Shown: positions 31,546 through 41,462 of the stretch, one piece after another
Layout of the letters: the number at the start of each line of letters is the position of its first letter
Numbering within the stretch: the stretch's first letter is position 1
Assembly (NCBI GenBank): GCA_002753185.1
Contig: PDZX01000021.1
Span: 1 to 59,411, forward strand
DNA length: 59,411 bases
DNA from: Magnetococcales bacterium WMHbin3
Lineage (GTDB): Bacteria; Pseudomonadota; Magnetococcia; Magnetococcales; Magnetaquicoccaceae
Direction: 5' to 3'
The notes under the pieces: model-generated
Told to the model about the DNA's origin: nothing
The model's database searches: none
What the model saw: the letters and a program-made list of their open reading frames with translations, nothing else
Program-made: the position numbers and the translations under genes

Positions 31546-33303
31546 ATGGAGCAAACCGCGCGGGTCGGCGAGCGGGAGGAGGGGGGGGAGGCCGCCTTGC
31601 GGCGGGCCATGGACCATCATCGGGCGGGCCGTCTCGCGCAAGCCGAGCATGGGTATCGGCACGTCCTGTGCATTCAGGGGGATCATGCGGATGCGCATCA
31701 CAATCTGGGGGTGTTGGCCATCCAGACCGGGCGGCATGAGTTGGCCTTGCGGCACTTTCAGGCCGCGTTGGCGGCTGATCCGGGGCGTGGGCAGTTCTGG
31801 TTGAGTTGTCTGGGCGCCATGATTCAGGCCGGTCGGCTGACGAGCGCCAGGGAGTGGATGGATCGGGGCCGCGCGGCGGGGTTGCGGGGCGAGGCGGCGG
31901 ATGCGTTGGAACTGGCTTGGCAACGCGCCAGGGAGTATGCGGACGCGCATGACGATCTGGGCAGCCTGCTGCTGGGGGAGCAGCGTTGCGTCGAGGCGGA
32001 GGCCGCCTTGCGGGAGGCCCTGCGCGTCGATGGCGAGCATGTCCTGGCCCTCTATCATCTGGGCAATCTGCTGCAAGGGTTGGGTCGTCCCGCCGAGGCG
32101 GAGGCCGCCTATCGGCAGGCGTTGCGCCTGTGTCCGGAGTGCGCCGAGGCCCACAACAATCTGGGGGTGTTGCTTCAGGGGCAAAATCGTCCCGGCGAGG
32201 CGCAAGCCTGTCTGATGGAGGCGTTGCGCCTGCGACCGGATTATGCCGAGGCTTTCAATAATCTGGGCGCGTTGATGCAGGCCTGGCGCCGTCCGGTGGA
32301 GGCGGAGGCCGCCTATCGGGAGGCCACGCGGTTGCGTCCGGAGTTCGCCGATGCCCATTGGAATTGCGGTCTGCTGCTGTTGCGGGCCGGGAGATGGGCC
32401 GAGGCGTGGCCGTTGTACGAATACCGCCATCATCCGGCCATCGGCGAGGCGATCATGGAGGGACCTCTGCCCGCCTCGCCCCGCTGGCGGGGGGAGGATC
32501 TGTCCGGCAGGTCGATTCTGGTTCTGGAGGAGCAGGGGCATGGCGATGTGATGCAGTTTTGCCGTTTCCTGCCGATCCTGAAGGGGCTGGGGGCGCGTGA
32601 GGTGGTTTTGGTCTGTCACCCTGGGTTGGGGACCCTGCTGGGGACGTTGCCGGGGGTGGACCGGGTCGTTGCCGCGTGGGACGAGCGGCGGGAATCCGTC
32701 GATTTCTGGACGTTTCTGCTGTCGATCCCCATGCATCTTGGCGTCACGCCGGAGACCCTTTCCGCCGAATTGCCCTATTTGCGGGCCGATGCGGAGCGGG
32801 TGGCCCATTGGCGCGCGCGGCTCCCAACCGGGGGGGGATTGCGGGTCGGTGTGGTGTGGCGGGGGAGAGCCAGCCACAAGAACGACCGGCATCGCTCCCT
32901 GCCGGAGGTGACCCTGCTGGCCCCGCTCTGGTCGGTGGCGGGGGCGCGGTTCATCGGGTTGCGCAAGCACGAGACGGGGGAAGAGGCGCCTGTCATGCCT
33001 GCGGATCAACCGCTGCTCGATTTGGGGGGCGAGATCGGCAATTTTGCTGACACCGCCGCCATCGTGGCGCAACTGGATCTCGTCATTGCCGTGGATACGG
33101 CCATCGTGCATCTGTGCGGGGCGCTCGGCGTGAGGTGTTGGGTGCTGTTGCCCGCCATCGGCACGGATTGGCGTTGGGGGGAGGGGCGTGACGACTCGCC
33201 CTGGTATCCGGGGGTGTTGCGGTTGTTCCGGCAGTCCGAGCCGGGGGATTGGTCGGGAGTCGTTCTGGAGGCGCGGCAGGCGTTGGCCGCCTTGCGCGAG
33301 TGA
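31546..33303 (+). CDS. TPR-repeat protein with C-terminal glycosyltransferase (GT9-like) domain
   Basis: The 585-residue protein has about eight TPR units in residues 15-290 (ALRLCPECAEAHNNLG, ALRLRPDYAEAFNNLG). A nucleotide-sugar transferase-like domain follows (LSGRSILVLEEQGHGDVMQFCRFLPIL, RVGVVWRGRASHKNDRHRSLP, DLVIAVDTAIVHLCGALGVRCWVLLP), a pattern common in TPR proteins of glycosylation islands. The ATG at 31546 is the first good start; a GTG at 31534 lies inside the insertion element. The original upstream signals appear displaced by the element. Confidence 0.85.
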   Translation: MEQTARVGEREEGGEAALRRAMDHHRAGRLAQAEHGYRHVLCIQGDHADAHHNLGVLAIQTGRHELALRHFQAALAADPGRGQFWLSCLGAMIQAGRLTSAREWMDRGRAAGLRGEAADALELAWQRAREYADAHDDLGSLLLGEQRCVEAEAALREALRVDGEHVLALYHLGNLLQGLGRPAEAEAAYRQALRLCPECAEAHNNLGVLLQGQNRPGEAQACLMEALRLRPDYAEAFNNLGALMQAWRRPVEAEAAYREATRLRPEFADAHWNCGLLLLRAGRWAEAWPLYEYRHHPAIGEAIMEGPLPASPRWRGEDLSGRSILVLEEQGHGDVMQFCRFLPILKGLGAREVVLVCHPGLGTLLGTLPGVDRVVAAWDERRESVDFWTFLLSIPMHLGVTPETLSAELPYLRADAERVAHWRARLPTGGGLRVGVVWRGRASHKNDRHRSLPEVTLLAPLWSVAGARFIGLRKHETGEEAPVMPADQPLLDLGGEIGNFADTAAIVAQLDLVIAVDTAIVHLCGALGVRCWVLLPAIGTDWRWGEGRDDSPWYPGVLRLFRQSEPGDWSGVVLEARQALAALRE

Positions 33304-33329
33304 AACGGGATCGGGAACGGGAGGGAAAC

Positions 33330-34493
33330 ATGGTGGAAATGGCGCAATCGGAATTCTTGGCAACCTTGCTGCGGTTTGACGAGCAAAACGATCTGGAGGG
33401 GTTGCTGGCCCAGATCCAGAATACGGAGCATCCGCCGGAACGGCTGCATGCCGCCATGACAGCGGCGCTGCTGGCGGGCCGCATGCGGGTGGCCTTCATT
33501 CTGGCGATGCTGCTGGGCAACCGGGGGCAGTGGAATGCGCTGGTCTCCCTGGCGCTCGCCTTGGGGGGGCTTCTGTTCGGCAATGCCGCGGAGGAGCGGC
33601 GGGGGATGGACGGGCTGCTGCTGGGACGCGATACCCTGCCGCTGGCCGACGCGGAGCGGGAGACGTTGCATGGGCGTGTCGTGGTTCCGGTCTTTTCCCC
33701 ATTGCTGCAAACCGCGTTGGCGCAGGCCGATTCCGGGCGTCTGATGCGGCTGATGGAGATTTTGCATGCCGTGACACCGGGTTGGGCGGCGGGTTTCGAT
33801 CGTTTTTGCGCCGAGCGGCCCCGTGGGGAGACGTTGTTGCGTTTCATCCTGGAGCGTCCGCACCGCTATATCGACAAATGGTCACATTATCTGGAAATTT
33901 ACGAACGCTATTTTGCCAGGTATCGTGGCGGGGAGGTCACGCTGATCGAATTCGGCGTATCCCATGGCGGGTCGTTGCAGATGTGGAAGGAGTATTTCGG
34001 TCCTGGCGCCCGAATTTTTGGCGTGGACATCGATCCCCGCTGCGCGGTCGTCAACGAGGAGAACATCACCGTCTTCCAGGGCAATCAGGACGACCGGAAT
34101 TCGTTGCGTGCCCTGCGCGCCGCCTTGCCCCGGCCGGACATCATCATCGACGATGGCGGTCACACCATGACCCAGCAGATCAACACCCTGGAGGAGTTCT
34201 TTTTTCATCTCAAGGACGGGGGGATCTTCCTGGCGGAGGATCTGCACACCAGTTACATGCGCAGCCATGGGGGGGTCTATCGCGCGTCGGACAATTTCAT
34301 CGAATACACCAAGCGGCTGATCGATCAACTCAATGCCAGATACTCCGAGGATCCGGCCCTGTCGCTCGACGATTATGGCCGTTCCATGTTTTCCATGCAT
34401 TATTTCGATAGTGTGCTGGTGATCGAAAAGCGTGCGGAAAGCGCGCCGATCCAGTTGCAGCGGGGGACTCCTTCTTTCAATAATTTTTCATAA
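33330..34493 (+). CDS. SAM-dependent methyltransferase with N-terminal helical region
   Basis: The 387-residue protein has a helical N-terminal half of unknown role (residues 1-175) and a C-terminal class I methyltransferase domain of the MycE/cephalosporin-hydroxylase-like group: YRGGEVTLIEFGVSHGGSLQMWKEYF, IFGVDIDPRC, FQGNQDD, DIIIDDGGHTMTQQINTLEEFF and GGIFLAEDLHTSY. Such enzymes methylate sugars or secondary metabolites. The ATG at 33330 follows GAGGGAAAC. It is next to the TPR-glycosyltransferase, suggesting a glycan-modifying pair. Its last 25 codons recur in decayed form at 36350-36429. Confidence 0.83.
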   Translation: MVEMAQSEFLATLLRFDEQNDLEGLLAQIQNTEHPPERLHAAMTAALLAGRMRVAFILAMLLGNRGQWNALVSLALALGGLLFGNAAEERRGMDGLLLGRDTLPLADAERETLHGRVVVPVFSPLLQTALAQADSGRLMRLMEILHAVTPGWAAGFDRFCAERPRGETLLRFILERPHRYIDKWSHYLEIYERYFARYRGGEVTLIEFGVSHGGSLQMWKEYFGPGARIFGVDIDPRCAVVNEENITVFQGNQDDRNSLRALRAALPRPDIIIDDGGHTMTQQINTLEEFFFHLKDGGIFLAEDLHTSYMRSHGGVYRASDNFIEYTKRLIDQLNARYSEDPALSLDDYGRSMFSMHYFDSVLVIEKRAESAPIQLQRGTPSFNNFS

Positions 34494-34517
34494 TAAAAAT
34501 CAAGGGTCAGCAACTGC

Positions 34518-34551
34518 CAGGTGTCCAGGGGGATCCCCCCCTGGACACCTG
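34518..34551. terminator. 15-bp G/C-rich hairpin between convergent genes
   Basis: CAGGTGTCCAGGGGG with its exact complement and an ATCC loop. It separates the methyltransferase end (34493) from the convergent autotransporter end (34580) and can act on both strands. The GGGGGATCCCCC core recalls the hairpins at 191-236. Confidence 0.7.
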
Positions 34552-34579
34552 ATTTGCCAACCGGGTTGGTTGCGGCGGG

Positions 34580-36127
34580 TCAGAATTGAGCGCGGTAGTT
34601 TGCCATGAGGGTTGTTGCCCTGGTTTCCGACCGGCCGAAGCTGTTCGTGACATCCACGGTTAAGGTGTGATTGTCCTGTACGGCATAGTCGAAACCGACC
34701 TTGCCCGCCACTTCGTCGCGGTCGTGTGGCTTGTTCCCTGGCAGCACGTCCTGATCGATAAAGAAGTCGTACAGGTAGCTGGCGCCAATGAAACCGGAGA
34801 ATCCTTGCACGGTGTGTTGCAGGTTCATGGTCGCCTTGGCTTCGCCCAGACCGGAATCGTTCTTCAGGGGGCTGGTGTTGTCGGATTCCGTATAGCTGTT
34901 CCTGTGATCCCAGGACCCCAATATGCCAGCGCCGATGTTGCATGTTGTCGCGCTGCCGATCGGGAGGTAGGCATCGATGTTGGAGGATGCCAAGATGCGG
35001 CGGCTGTCGTATTCCCCGGTCACTTTCGCAAGGCTGCCGGGGGTCATCCGGTCGGTGTTGTTCGTGTAGGTCCCATAGCTGCCGACCACGTTCCAGATGA
35101 GTTTGCCATCGAGAAAACTCACGCCGTAATACGGTGAAAAGGAGATGCCCGTGGTGTCGAGGCTGCCATTGTTGAAGCCGGTGTACAGCGTATTGTTCTC
35201 CAAACCGATCGTGGCGCCGATCAGACTGCTGTTGAGCACCTTCATGTCACCCCCTACCAGTAACACCTTGAGTTGCCCGGTATAAGGGAGGTATGGCGAA
35301 GTTCCACGCACCCAGGTGTTGCCAACCGTGGTCCATAGCCCTTTGGATGGGGTTCCCGCCTCCCCTGAAGCCAGACCAATGGGTAATGCATCCAGGCTTG
35401 AAGTGTTATTGTCTTGCTTCGGGGTACTTGGACGAGGGCTGCCGGGGGTGAATTTCATTGCCTTGGACAATGTATTGGAAATTCTGAGGGAGAGGGTATT
35501 GGCGAGGATCTGGGAAGAGGTGCGATTGACCTGCTGTTGGGTAGCCGTGCCGGAATCCAGGGTGCCAATGGCGCCCAGAAAATTCAGGATGTCTTGCAAG
35601 CCAATCTGTCTCTCGGTGCCGCTGAAAAGGGTGGCGCCATCCACGGAAATCGTCGTGACATTGGAGCTGGATGATGTCATCCAGGTGGATGCGTTGGTTG
35701 AAAAGTTTAGAGATTTACCATTGATCGCAAAGCTCATCGTCTTGCCGCTGCGCATGTTATTGAGATTCGCCCAGGTCCCGTCGTATATTTTGACTCCTGA
35801 AATGCTTAGCGAAAACGAGTAATTTGTTTTGTCCGGGTGTGAGCCGATATCCTTGATGGGCACGCTGCTGGTGAACACGAAAGGAAATCCGGCAATCGTT
35901 CCACTAATGGTCTGCTCATTTTTCAGGGTTGAAGGCAAACCGGGGCTGATCGAATAAGATTGACCACAAAAAGAACCACTCAGGACGGTAGGCGAGTTCT
36001 GGTTGAATTCTGTTTCCAGGGTACGGAAGGTCGCCCGGAGATCGCAGGCCCGCGCTTCCGTCCATGACATTCCAAAAAACGTTGCTATGGCGCACAATAA
36101 GATTTTTTTTGTTTTTCTGCTGCACAT
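34580..36127 (-). CDS. autotransporter-like outer-membrane beta-barrel protein
   Basis: The 515-residue protein has a signal peptide (KKILLCAIATFFGMSWTEARA), a Ser/Thr/Asn-rich passenger-like region with two cysteines (residues 28-260), and a C-terminal region of about 260 residues with alternating amphipathic strands ending in the terminal Phe of outer-membrane barrels (TLMANYRAQF). The strand pattern (GDMKVLNSSLIGATIGLEN, SFSPYYGVSFLDGKLIWNVVGSYG) fits an autotransporter beta domain. Base and codon use (more AT, many Ser/Thr/Asn) differ from the neighbours, suggesting transfer. Adhesion is a possible role. Confidence 0.78.
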   Translation of the reverse strand: MCSRKTKKILLCAIATFFGMSWTEARACDLRATFRTLETEFNQNSPTVLSGSFCGQSYSISPGLPSTLKNEQTISGTIAGFPFVFTSSVPIKDIGSHPDKTNYSFSLSISGVKIYDGTWANLNNMRSGKTMSFAINGKSLNFSTNASTWMTSSSSNVTTISVDGATLFSGTERQIGLQDILNFLGAIGTLDSGTATQQQVNRTSSQILANTLSLRISNTLSKAMKFTPGSPRPSTPKQDNNTSSLDALPIGLASGEAGTPSKGLWTTVGNTWVRGTSPYLPYTGQLKVLLVGGDMKVLNSSLIGATIGLENNTLYTGFNNGSLDTTGISFSPYYGVSFLDGKLIWNVVGSYGTYTNNTDRMTPGSLAKVTGEYDSRRILASSNIDAYLPIGSATTCNIGAGILGSWDHRNSYTESDNTSPLKNDSGLGEAKATMNLQHTVQGFSGFIGASYLYDFFIDQDVLPGNKPHDRDEVAGKVGFDYAVQDNHTLTVDVTNSFGRSETRATTLMANYRAQF

Positions 36128-36349
36128 GTTTTATTTCCTTGCGTGTATTGCCGAGTTTTTTGTTATCCGACTAACCAGCCTCCCACTAGGGAATGCTGAC
36201 GGTCAATGTGTAACGAGTCGGGAGTTAGCAATAACAGTGCCGAACAAATGGCAGTACCCCAGGAAACTTTGGTCAACCCTTCAGCGAGGAAAACGTTCAA
36301 GCCGTCTTTGCGCTGGCGGCGGGCACCACATTCGGCAGGATCCATTTTG

Positions 36350-36429
36350 TCAGGGTGATCGAAAGGCGGGTGGTGAGCGCGCCGATCCAGTTGCAAAGGG
36401 GACGCCTTCTTTCAATAATTTTTCATAAT
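36350..36429 (+). pseudogene. decayed copy of the methyltransferase 3' end
   Basis: From GTGATCGAAAGGCG to CAATAATTTTTCATAAT this stretch repeats 34418-34495 with a few substitutions and a one-base loss, so IERRVVSAPIQLQRG breaks frame before the conserved TPSFNNFS ending. Upstream, 36128-36350 shows no intact gene and may be older remnant. It marks duplication of the methyltransferase gene on both sides of the autotransporter gene. Confidence 0.75.
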
Positions 36430-37037
36430 TATAGAAGATTTTGTCTTTTGGCCTCTTGCCACACCAATGGAGATATTTTTTTGAAATAATCTTCGATATA
36501 ATTTTTTTCTATATAACCTTGAAAATGGCGCGCACGCATATTTCGATGCATGGGGTCGTCCAGTTCCAGGCGCGTGATGGTCGCTTGAACTTGTGCTCGC
36601 CTCTCCGGGTCGAGGGCAGAATTGGGAAAGATGCGTCCGGTCACCAGTTCCAGATGAAACCAGCCATTTTCGATCAGGAATGGATCCAGGACGTCATCGA
36701 AATGGTTTTTGCTGGCATTCATGCTGCGGCAGGCCAACCGGTAATTGCTCCATTCGTAGGCATCTTTCGGCAGTCTGGATTTGGCGACGAAGTGATCCAC
36801 CGATGCGGTTCCCGTGCTTCTTTCGAAAAAGACCGCCAGATAGGCGCATGTCGCGTGGTAGGAGGCATAGAGGTCATCCAGGCAGGCTCTCCAATAGTCG
36901 GCGATTTCGATGCCCTGGGGCAGGGGTTGGTCGAGCGGGAGTGCTTTTTTCTCCAGATGGGCAAGCCCTTTTTGACGCACTTCCGCGTCGAATCGAGAGG
37001 GTTCGGGCTGGGCGTCCACGTGAATCATGTGTTCCAC
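36429..37037 (-). CDS. HNH-type endonuclease of an ATPase/nuclease defence-like cassette
   Basis: The 202-residue protein carries a compact HNH region (CAYLAVFFERSTGTASVDHFVAKSRLPKDAYEWSNYRLACRSMNASKN): His in SVDHF, Asn in YEWSNYRLAC and the trailing Asn of the fold, as in PtuB and TIGR02646-like nucleases. It overlaps the ATPase stop by 13 bases, so the two are co-translated. ATPase-HNH pairs of this order form Septu-type antiphage systems. An internal ATG at 37028 is an alternative start. Confidence 0.78.
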   Translation of the reverse strand: MEHMIHVDAQPEPSRFDAEVRQKGLAHLEKKALPLDQPLPQGIEIADYWRACLDDLYASYHATCAYLAVFFERSTGTASVDHFVAKSRLPKDAYEWSNYRLACRSMNASKNHFDDVLDPFLIENGWFHLELVTGRIFPNSALDPERRAQVQATITRLELDDPMHRNMRARHFQGYIEKNYIEDYFKKISPLVWQEAKRQNLL

Positions 37038-38302
37038 CCCTTCTTTTCCATCACAAAGCGCCAGCGAACCCAGAACGGATCGGTATCCCCCAACACCTCT
37101 CGCAATTTTATTTCCAGGTTTCTGGCGCTACTTGCCGTCGCGGTTGGATCGCTCAACACTTTGGCAGCCTCGGCCAGGGCCTCTTCCGCTTCCAGGGAGA
37201 GGGCGCTTTGCAGATCGAAGGCCTTGCTGGTCAACCAGTTCGCGGCATCGCCACGGCGGGTGAAGGGCTGTTCCGTAATCTCGATTCGTGGCGGCAACGG
37301 GTCCTCTCGGACCAGATCGATGTCGAACCATTTGTCTCGGTTGGGATCGAAATACGGCTCCAGGGATGCCAGGATCAGGGGGGAGTGGGTGGACAAGATC
37401 ATTTGAACCTTGCTGTCGGCCATCTCGCCCAGGCGTTGGGTGACGTTCAGCAGGGAACGGATGATGCTACGTTGCCATTTCGGGTGGAGATGGCATTCGA
37501 TTTCATCCACCAGAAATACGATGTCGCTCACCCTGGGCACGCCGAGCAGTTTGCACGCCAGAACGTGTTCCTGCCAGGCCCAGATCAGCAGATACGCCAG
37601 GGCGATGATCCGGCGCAGCCCGGACGAGGCGTGCAATACCGGCACATCCTGTCCGTAGGGCATGCGCAAGGTTGGGATGTCCCGCGCGTCGTCCAGACGG
37701 ATGCGGGTCAGTTCGCCGATGGCGATGCGTTCGTCGGAGGCTGGGGAAAGCGCCTCCAGAACCGCTTGCAACTGTCGAAAGGCTTGGCCGTTTTCCTTTT
37801 GCCAGTTGGCCCAGTCGGCGATCAGGCCGTTGCACAGTCGTCTGCCGGAGGCGTCCTCCAGGCCATGCCATACCTCCTGTTGGGTGAACACATAGGCCGG
37901 CGGCAGGTTAAAACGGGAATTGCGGGTCGGATCAAAAATGGAGAAGCTGCCGTCCACCTGCACGTAGATGGATACACCTGGTTTCGTCAGGGGCGGCTTG
38001 CCTCTGTCCCATTTCTGTTCGATGCGATTAAAATAACTTGTATTATCATTAATGATCTTATTTATAATAAATTTATAATAAATAGACGCTTGATCTTCGT
38101 TACATGGTTTGGCCATCATGCCGCTGGAGAGATTGGCATTGACCTCTGCGGGCCATGTTCCGGTCAAGGCCCACCAGGCGATATCCAACAGGAAGGTCTT
38201 GCCCGCCCCGTTGTCGCCCGTCAACAGGTTGATGCGCTCGCCGAACTTCAATGCCATGGACGCGGCGGGTCCCACGTTTTTCAGGATCAACTCGGTCAGC
38301 AT
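37025..38302 (-). CDS. AAA/ABC-type ATPase of a Septu-like cassette
   Basis: The 425-residue ATPase has a Walker A motif in LLTGDNGAGKTFLLDIAWW near residue 30, an ABC-like signature in LHASSGLRRIIALAYLL, Walker B in DIVFLVDEIECHLHPKWQRSI and the H-loop LSTHSPLILASL, the order seen in OLD/PtuA/RecF-like ATPases. The middle is a long helical insert. The ATG at 38302 follows the 114-residue gene by 22 bases; the frame is open further up but within that gene. Together with the HNH gene it is likely a phage-defence module. Confidence 0.82.
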   Translation of the reverse strand: MLTELILKNVGPAASMALKFGERINLLTGDNGAGKTFLLDIAWWALTGTWPAEVNANLSSGMMAKPCNEDQASIYYKFIINKIINDNTSYFNRIEQKWDRGKPPLTKPGVSIYVQVDGSFSIFDPTRNSRFNLPPAYVFTQQEVWHGLEDASGRRLCNGLIADWANWQKENGQAFRQLQAVLEALSPASDERIAIGELTRIRLDDARDIPTLRMPYGQDVPVLHASSGLRRIIALAYLLIWAWQEHVLACKLLGVPRVSDIVFLVDEIECHLHPKWQRSIIRSLLNVTQRLGEMADSKVQMILSTHSPLILASLEPYFDPNRDKWFDIDLVREDPLPPRIEITEQPFTRRGDAANWLTSKAFDLQSALSLEAEEALAEAAKVLSDPTATASSARNLEIKLREVLGDTDPFWVRWRFVMEKKGWNT

Positions 38303-38324
38303 GGCGATGGCCTCGTGGGGGATA

Positions 38325-38669
38325 TCAGGCCGCCAGCCTGCTCTCGTTTTCGCACACGCAGGGGCCGGGCGGCGCCTTTTGTCCGTCGGGCAGGGCAAAC
38401 TTGACCGGGACACTGGAAAAACAGTACTGCTGATCCGCCTTTTGCAGCATCACCTGCCCGCCGTGCCGGGCCAGGATCATGCGTTCCCGGTCCACATGCA
38501 TCAGTTGGCCGCCAGTGACGATGGTGATCGCCAGATCCAGCCAGATCGGCAGGGGCATGGTGCCCCAGCCGTTGGCGAGCAGCGTGCTCATATGCTCGCG
38601 CCGGAAATCCAGCAAGGCCTGCTCGGCGTTCATGGTCTCCAGGGAAGGGGTCAGGGCATGGGCGTTCAT
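38325..38669 (-). CDS. 114-residue protein at the head of the ATPase/HNH cassette
   Basis: An acidic-to-neutral protein without signal or membrane helix, with a patch LPIWLDLAITIVTGGQLMHVDRERMILARHGGQVMLQK. It starts at ATG 38669 after GAGGACC and lies 22 bases before the ATPase on the same strand, so it is likely the first gene of the same operon. I do not recognise the family; an accessory, sensor or immunity role is possible but not shown. Confidence 0.65.
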   Translation of the reverse strand: MNAHALTPSLETMNAEQALLDFRREHMSTLLANGWGTMPLPIWLDLAITIVTGGQLMHVDRERMILARHGGQVMLQKADQQYCFSSVPVKFALPDGQKAPPGPCVCENESRLAA

Positions 38670-38756
38670 CGCAAGAGGTCCTCGGCGAATGGTGGGAGTC
38701 TTGTCTCACTACCATTCAATGATTATGCCAACTTGTGATAAAATTCCGCCTGCCGC

Positions 38757-41462
38757 TCAGCCCAATTGGCCACAGCAGTATTTGTATTTCTTGCCACTGC
38801 CACAGGGGCAGGGGGCGTTGCGGCCCACCTTGTCCCCGTCGCGGCGGAACGGAGTCGGATGGGTGGCGGCTTGGGCCGGCTCCGCATGATCCTCGCTCCA
38901 GGAGTCGGCGTTGGGGTGGTGCATGGAGAGCTGACGATCCCGCGCCGCAGCCCGTTCCTCCTCCATGCGCTCCACCTCTTCCGGTTGACGCACCTCCACG
39001 CGACTGAGATATTCCACCGCCTCGGACTTGATCCGGCCCAGCAGGGTGTCGAACAGCTCGTAAGCCTCCCGCTTGTATTCGTTGAGCGGATCCTTGGAGG
39101 CATACCCACGCAGATGGATCCCCTCCTTGAGGTGATCCATGTTGAGGAGATGCTCCTTCCAGAGGCTGTCCAGAATCTGCAACAGCAGGGTCTTTTCCAG
39201 ATAGCGCAACAGCGGCGCGCCCATGTTCTCCTCGCGCATCCGGTTGAACGCGTCGATGCGCTCCCAGGAGCGCTCCCGGATGGTCTTGATGGTGAGTCCC
39301 TGTTCGTGCAGCCACTCCTGAACCGGCAGCGTGACATTGAATTGCAGAAATACCGCGTCCGCGAATTCTTGCAGTTTCCACTCCTCGGGATGGGACTCCT
39401 CCGGAAGATGGTCGGCGACGATCCCGTCCAGCAGGTCCTCGCGGATCCCCAGGGTGAAATCGGAAATGTCCTCGCTTTCCATCAATTCGCGGCGCTGCTC
39501 GAAGATGACCTTGCGCTGATCGTTCATCACGTCGTCGAACTTGAGCAGGTTCTTGCGGATGTCGAAGTTGCGGCCTTCCACCTTCTTCTGCGCCGACTCG
39601 ATGGCCTTGTTGATCCAGGGATGGATGATGGCCTCGCCCTCGGCAAGTCCCAGTTTTTGCAGCATGCCGTCCATCCGTTCCGAGCCGAAGATGCGCATCA
39701 GGTCGTCTTGCAGCGACAGATAGAACCGGCTGGAGCCGGGATCCCCCTGACGGCCCGAGCGGCCGCGCAACTGGTTGTCGATGCGCCGGGATTCGTGGCG
39801 TTCGGTGCCCAGGATGTGCAGACCGCCGGCGGTCAGCACCGCCTGTTTGTCCGCAGCGCACTCGGCGCGGATCTTCTCCTCCAAGACCGCGCGTTGCTCC
39901 TCGATGATTCCGGAAGGGATCTCGGAGGCGATGCGCATCTCCGGGTTGCCGCCCAGTTGGATATCGGTGCCGCGCCCCGCCATGTTGGTGGCGATGGTGA
40001 TCGTGCCGCTGCGTCCCGCCTGGGCCACGATCATGGCCTCCTGCTCGTGATGCTTGGCGTTGAGGACGTAGTGGGGAATACCGAGTTTTTTCAGCCGGTT
40101 GGAGAGATCCTCGGATTTGTCGATGGAGATGGTGCCGACCAGCGCGGGTTGGCTGCGGCTCCGGCAATCCTGGATCTCCTCGATGATCGCGGCGATCTTC
40201 TCTTCCTGGGTCCGGTAGACCACGTCGTCGCTGTCCTCGCGGATCATTTTCCGGTTGGTGGGGATCACCACCACCTGGAGGCGATAGATGGACTGGAATT
40301 CCGAGGCTTCGGTGTCGGCGGTTCCGGTCATGCCCGCCAGTTTCCCGTACATCCGGAAGAGGTTCTGGAAGGTGATGGAGGCCAGCGTCTGGGATTCGTT
40401 CTGGATCACCAGTCCTTCCTTGGCCTCCAGGGCCTGGTGCAGTCCTTCGGAGTAGCGGCGGCCCGGCATCATCCGGCCGGTGAATTCGTCGATGATCACC
40501 ACCTCGCCGTCCTTGACGATGTAGTCCCGATCCTTTTCGAACATGGCGTGGGCGCGCAGGGCCTGATTGAGGTGGTGGACGATCTCCACGTTCTGGAGGT
40601 CGTAGAGGTTGCCTTCCTTGAGCACATTGCGTTCCCGCAGGAGGTTTTCGGTGAATTCGTTGCCTTCCTCGGTGAAGATCGCGCTGCGGCTCTTCTCGTC
40701 CACCGTGAAGTGGGTGCCCTTGATCAGTTTGGGGATGACACGGTCCAGTTTGTAGTATTTGTCGGTGCTCTCTTCCGTGGGGCCGGAGATGATCAGCGGG
40801 GTGCGCGCTTCGTCGATGAGGATGGAGTCCACCTCGTCCACGATGGCGTAATGGAGTTCCCGTTGGCACATTTCGTCCAGGGAGAACTTCATGTTGTCGC
40901 GCAGGAAGTCGAAACCGAATTCGTTGTTGGTGCCGTAGGTGATGTCCGCCCCGTAGGCGTCGCGGCGTTCCCGGTCGTCCAGGCCATGGACGATCACGCC
41001 GGTGCGCATGCCCAAGGCCGCGTAGACCCGGCCCATCCAGGCGGAGTCGCGTTTGGCCAGGTAGTCGTTGACCGTGATCAGGTGGACCCCCTTGCTGGTG
41101 AGGGCGTTGAGGTAGAGGGGCAGGGTGGCGACCAGGGTTTTGCCTTCGCCGGTTTTCATTTCGGCGATTTTGCCCTGGTGCAGGACGATGCCCCCCACCA
41201 GTTGCACGTCGAAGTGGCGCAGGCCGATGGAGCGGCGGCTGGCTTCGCGCACGGCGGCAAAGGCTTCCGGAAGGAGTTGGTCCAGGGTTTCTCCGTTGGC
41301 GTGGCGCTGTTTGAACAGATCGGTTGTCGCCCGGAGTTCCGCATCGCTCAGGCGTTCGAATTCGGGTTCCAGGGCGTTGATTTTCTGAATGGTGGGATTC
41401 AGGGTTTTCAGATAGCGATCGTTGCTGGTTCCGAACAGTTTGCGGGCTATGGCACCAAACAT
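38757..41462 (-). CDS. secA: preprotein translocase ATPase SecA
   Basis: The 901-residue motor of the Sec pathway. The sequence shows the usual opening ([20 protein letters not shown]), Walker A in [19 protein letters not shown], the [22 protein letters not shown] block, the [20 protein letters not shown] motif and the C-terminal zinc motif [17 protein letters not shown] that binds SecB and phospholipid. The length matches proteobacterial SecA. The ATG follows AAGGATACC. The long open frames on the opposite strand are composition shadows. Confidence 0.98.
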   Translation of the reverse strand: MFGAIARKLFGTSNDRYLKTLNPTIQKINALEPEFERLSDAELRATTDLFKQRHANGETLDQLLPEAFAAVREASRRSIGLRHFDVQLVGGIVLHQGKIAEMKTGEGKTLVATLPLYLNALTSKGVHLITVNDYLAKRDSAWMGRVYAALGMRTGVIVHGLDDRERRDAYGADITYGTNNEFGFDFLRDNMKFSLDEMCQRELHYAIVDEVDSILIDEARTPLIISGPTEESTDKYYKLDRVIPKLIKGTHFTVDEKSRSAIFTEEGNEFTENLLRERNVLKEGNLYDLQNVEIVHHLNQALRAHAMFEKDRDYIVKDGEVVIIDEFTGRMMPGRRYSEGLHQALEAKEGLVIQNESQTLASITFQNLFRMYGKLAGMTGTADTEASEFQSIYRLQVVVIPTNRKMIREDSDDVVYRTQEEKIAAIIEEIQDCRSRSQPALVGTISIDKSEDLSNRLKKLGIPHYVLNAKHHEQEAMIVAQAGRSGTITIATNMAGRGTDIQLGGNPEMRIASEIPSGIIEEQRAVLEEKIRAECAADKQAVLTAGGLHILGTERHESRRIDNQLRGRSGRQGDPGSSRFYLSLQDDLMRIFGSERMDGMLQKLGLAEGEAIIHPWINKAIESAQKKVEGRNFDIRKNLLKFDDVMNDQRKVIFEQRRELMESEDISDFTLGIREDLLDGIVADHLPEESHPEEWKLQEFADAVFLQFNVTLPVQEWLHEQGLTIKTIRERSWERIDAFNRMREENMGAPLLRYLEKTLLLQILDSLWKEHLLNMDHLKEGIHLRGYASKDPLNEYKREAYELFDTLLGRIKSEAVEYLSRVEVRQPEEVERMEEERAAARDRQLSMHHPNADSWSEDHAEPAQAATHPTPFRRDGDKVGRNAPCPCGSGKKYKYCCGQLG

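Noticed and set aside
28286..33303. TPR genes as one duplicated gene
   Set aside because: The C-terminal catalytic domains differ (GT41-like versus GT9-like), so only the TPR parts are similar.
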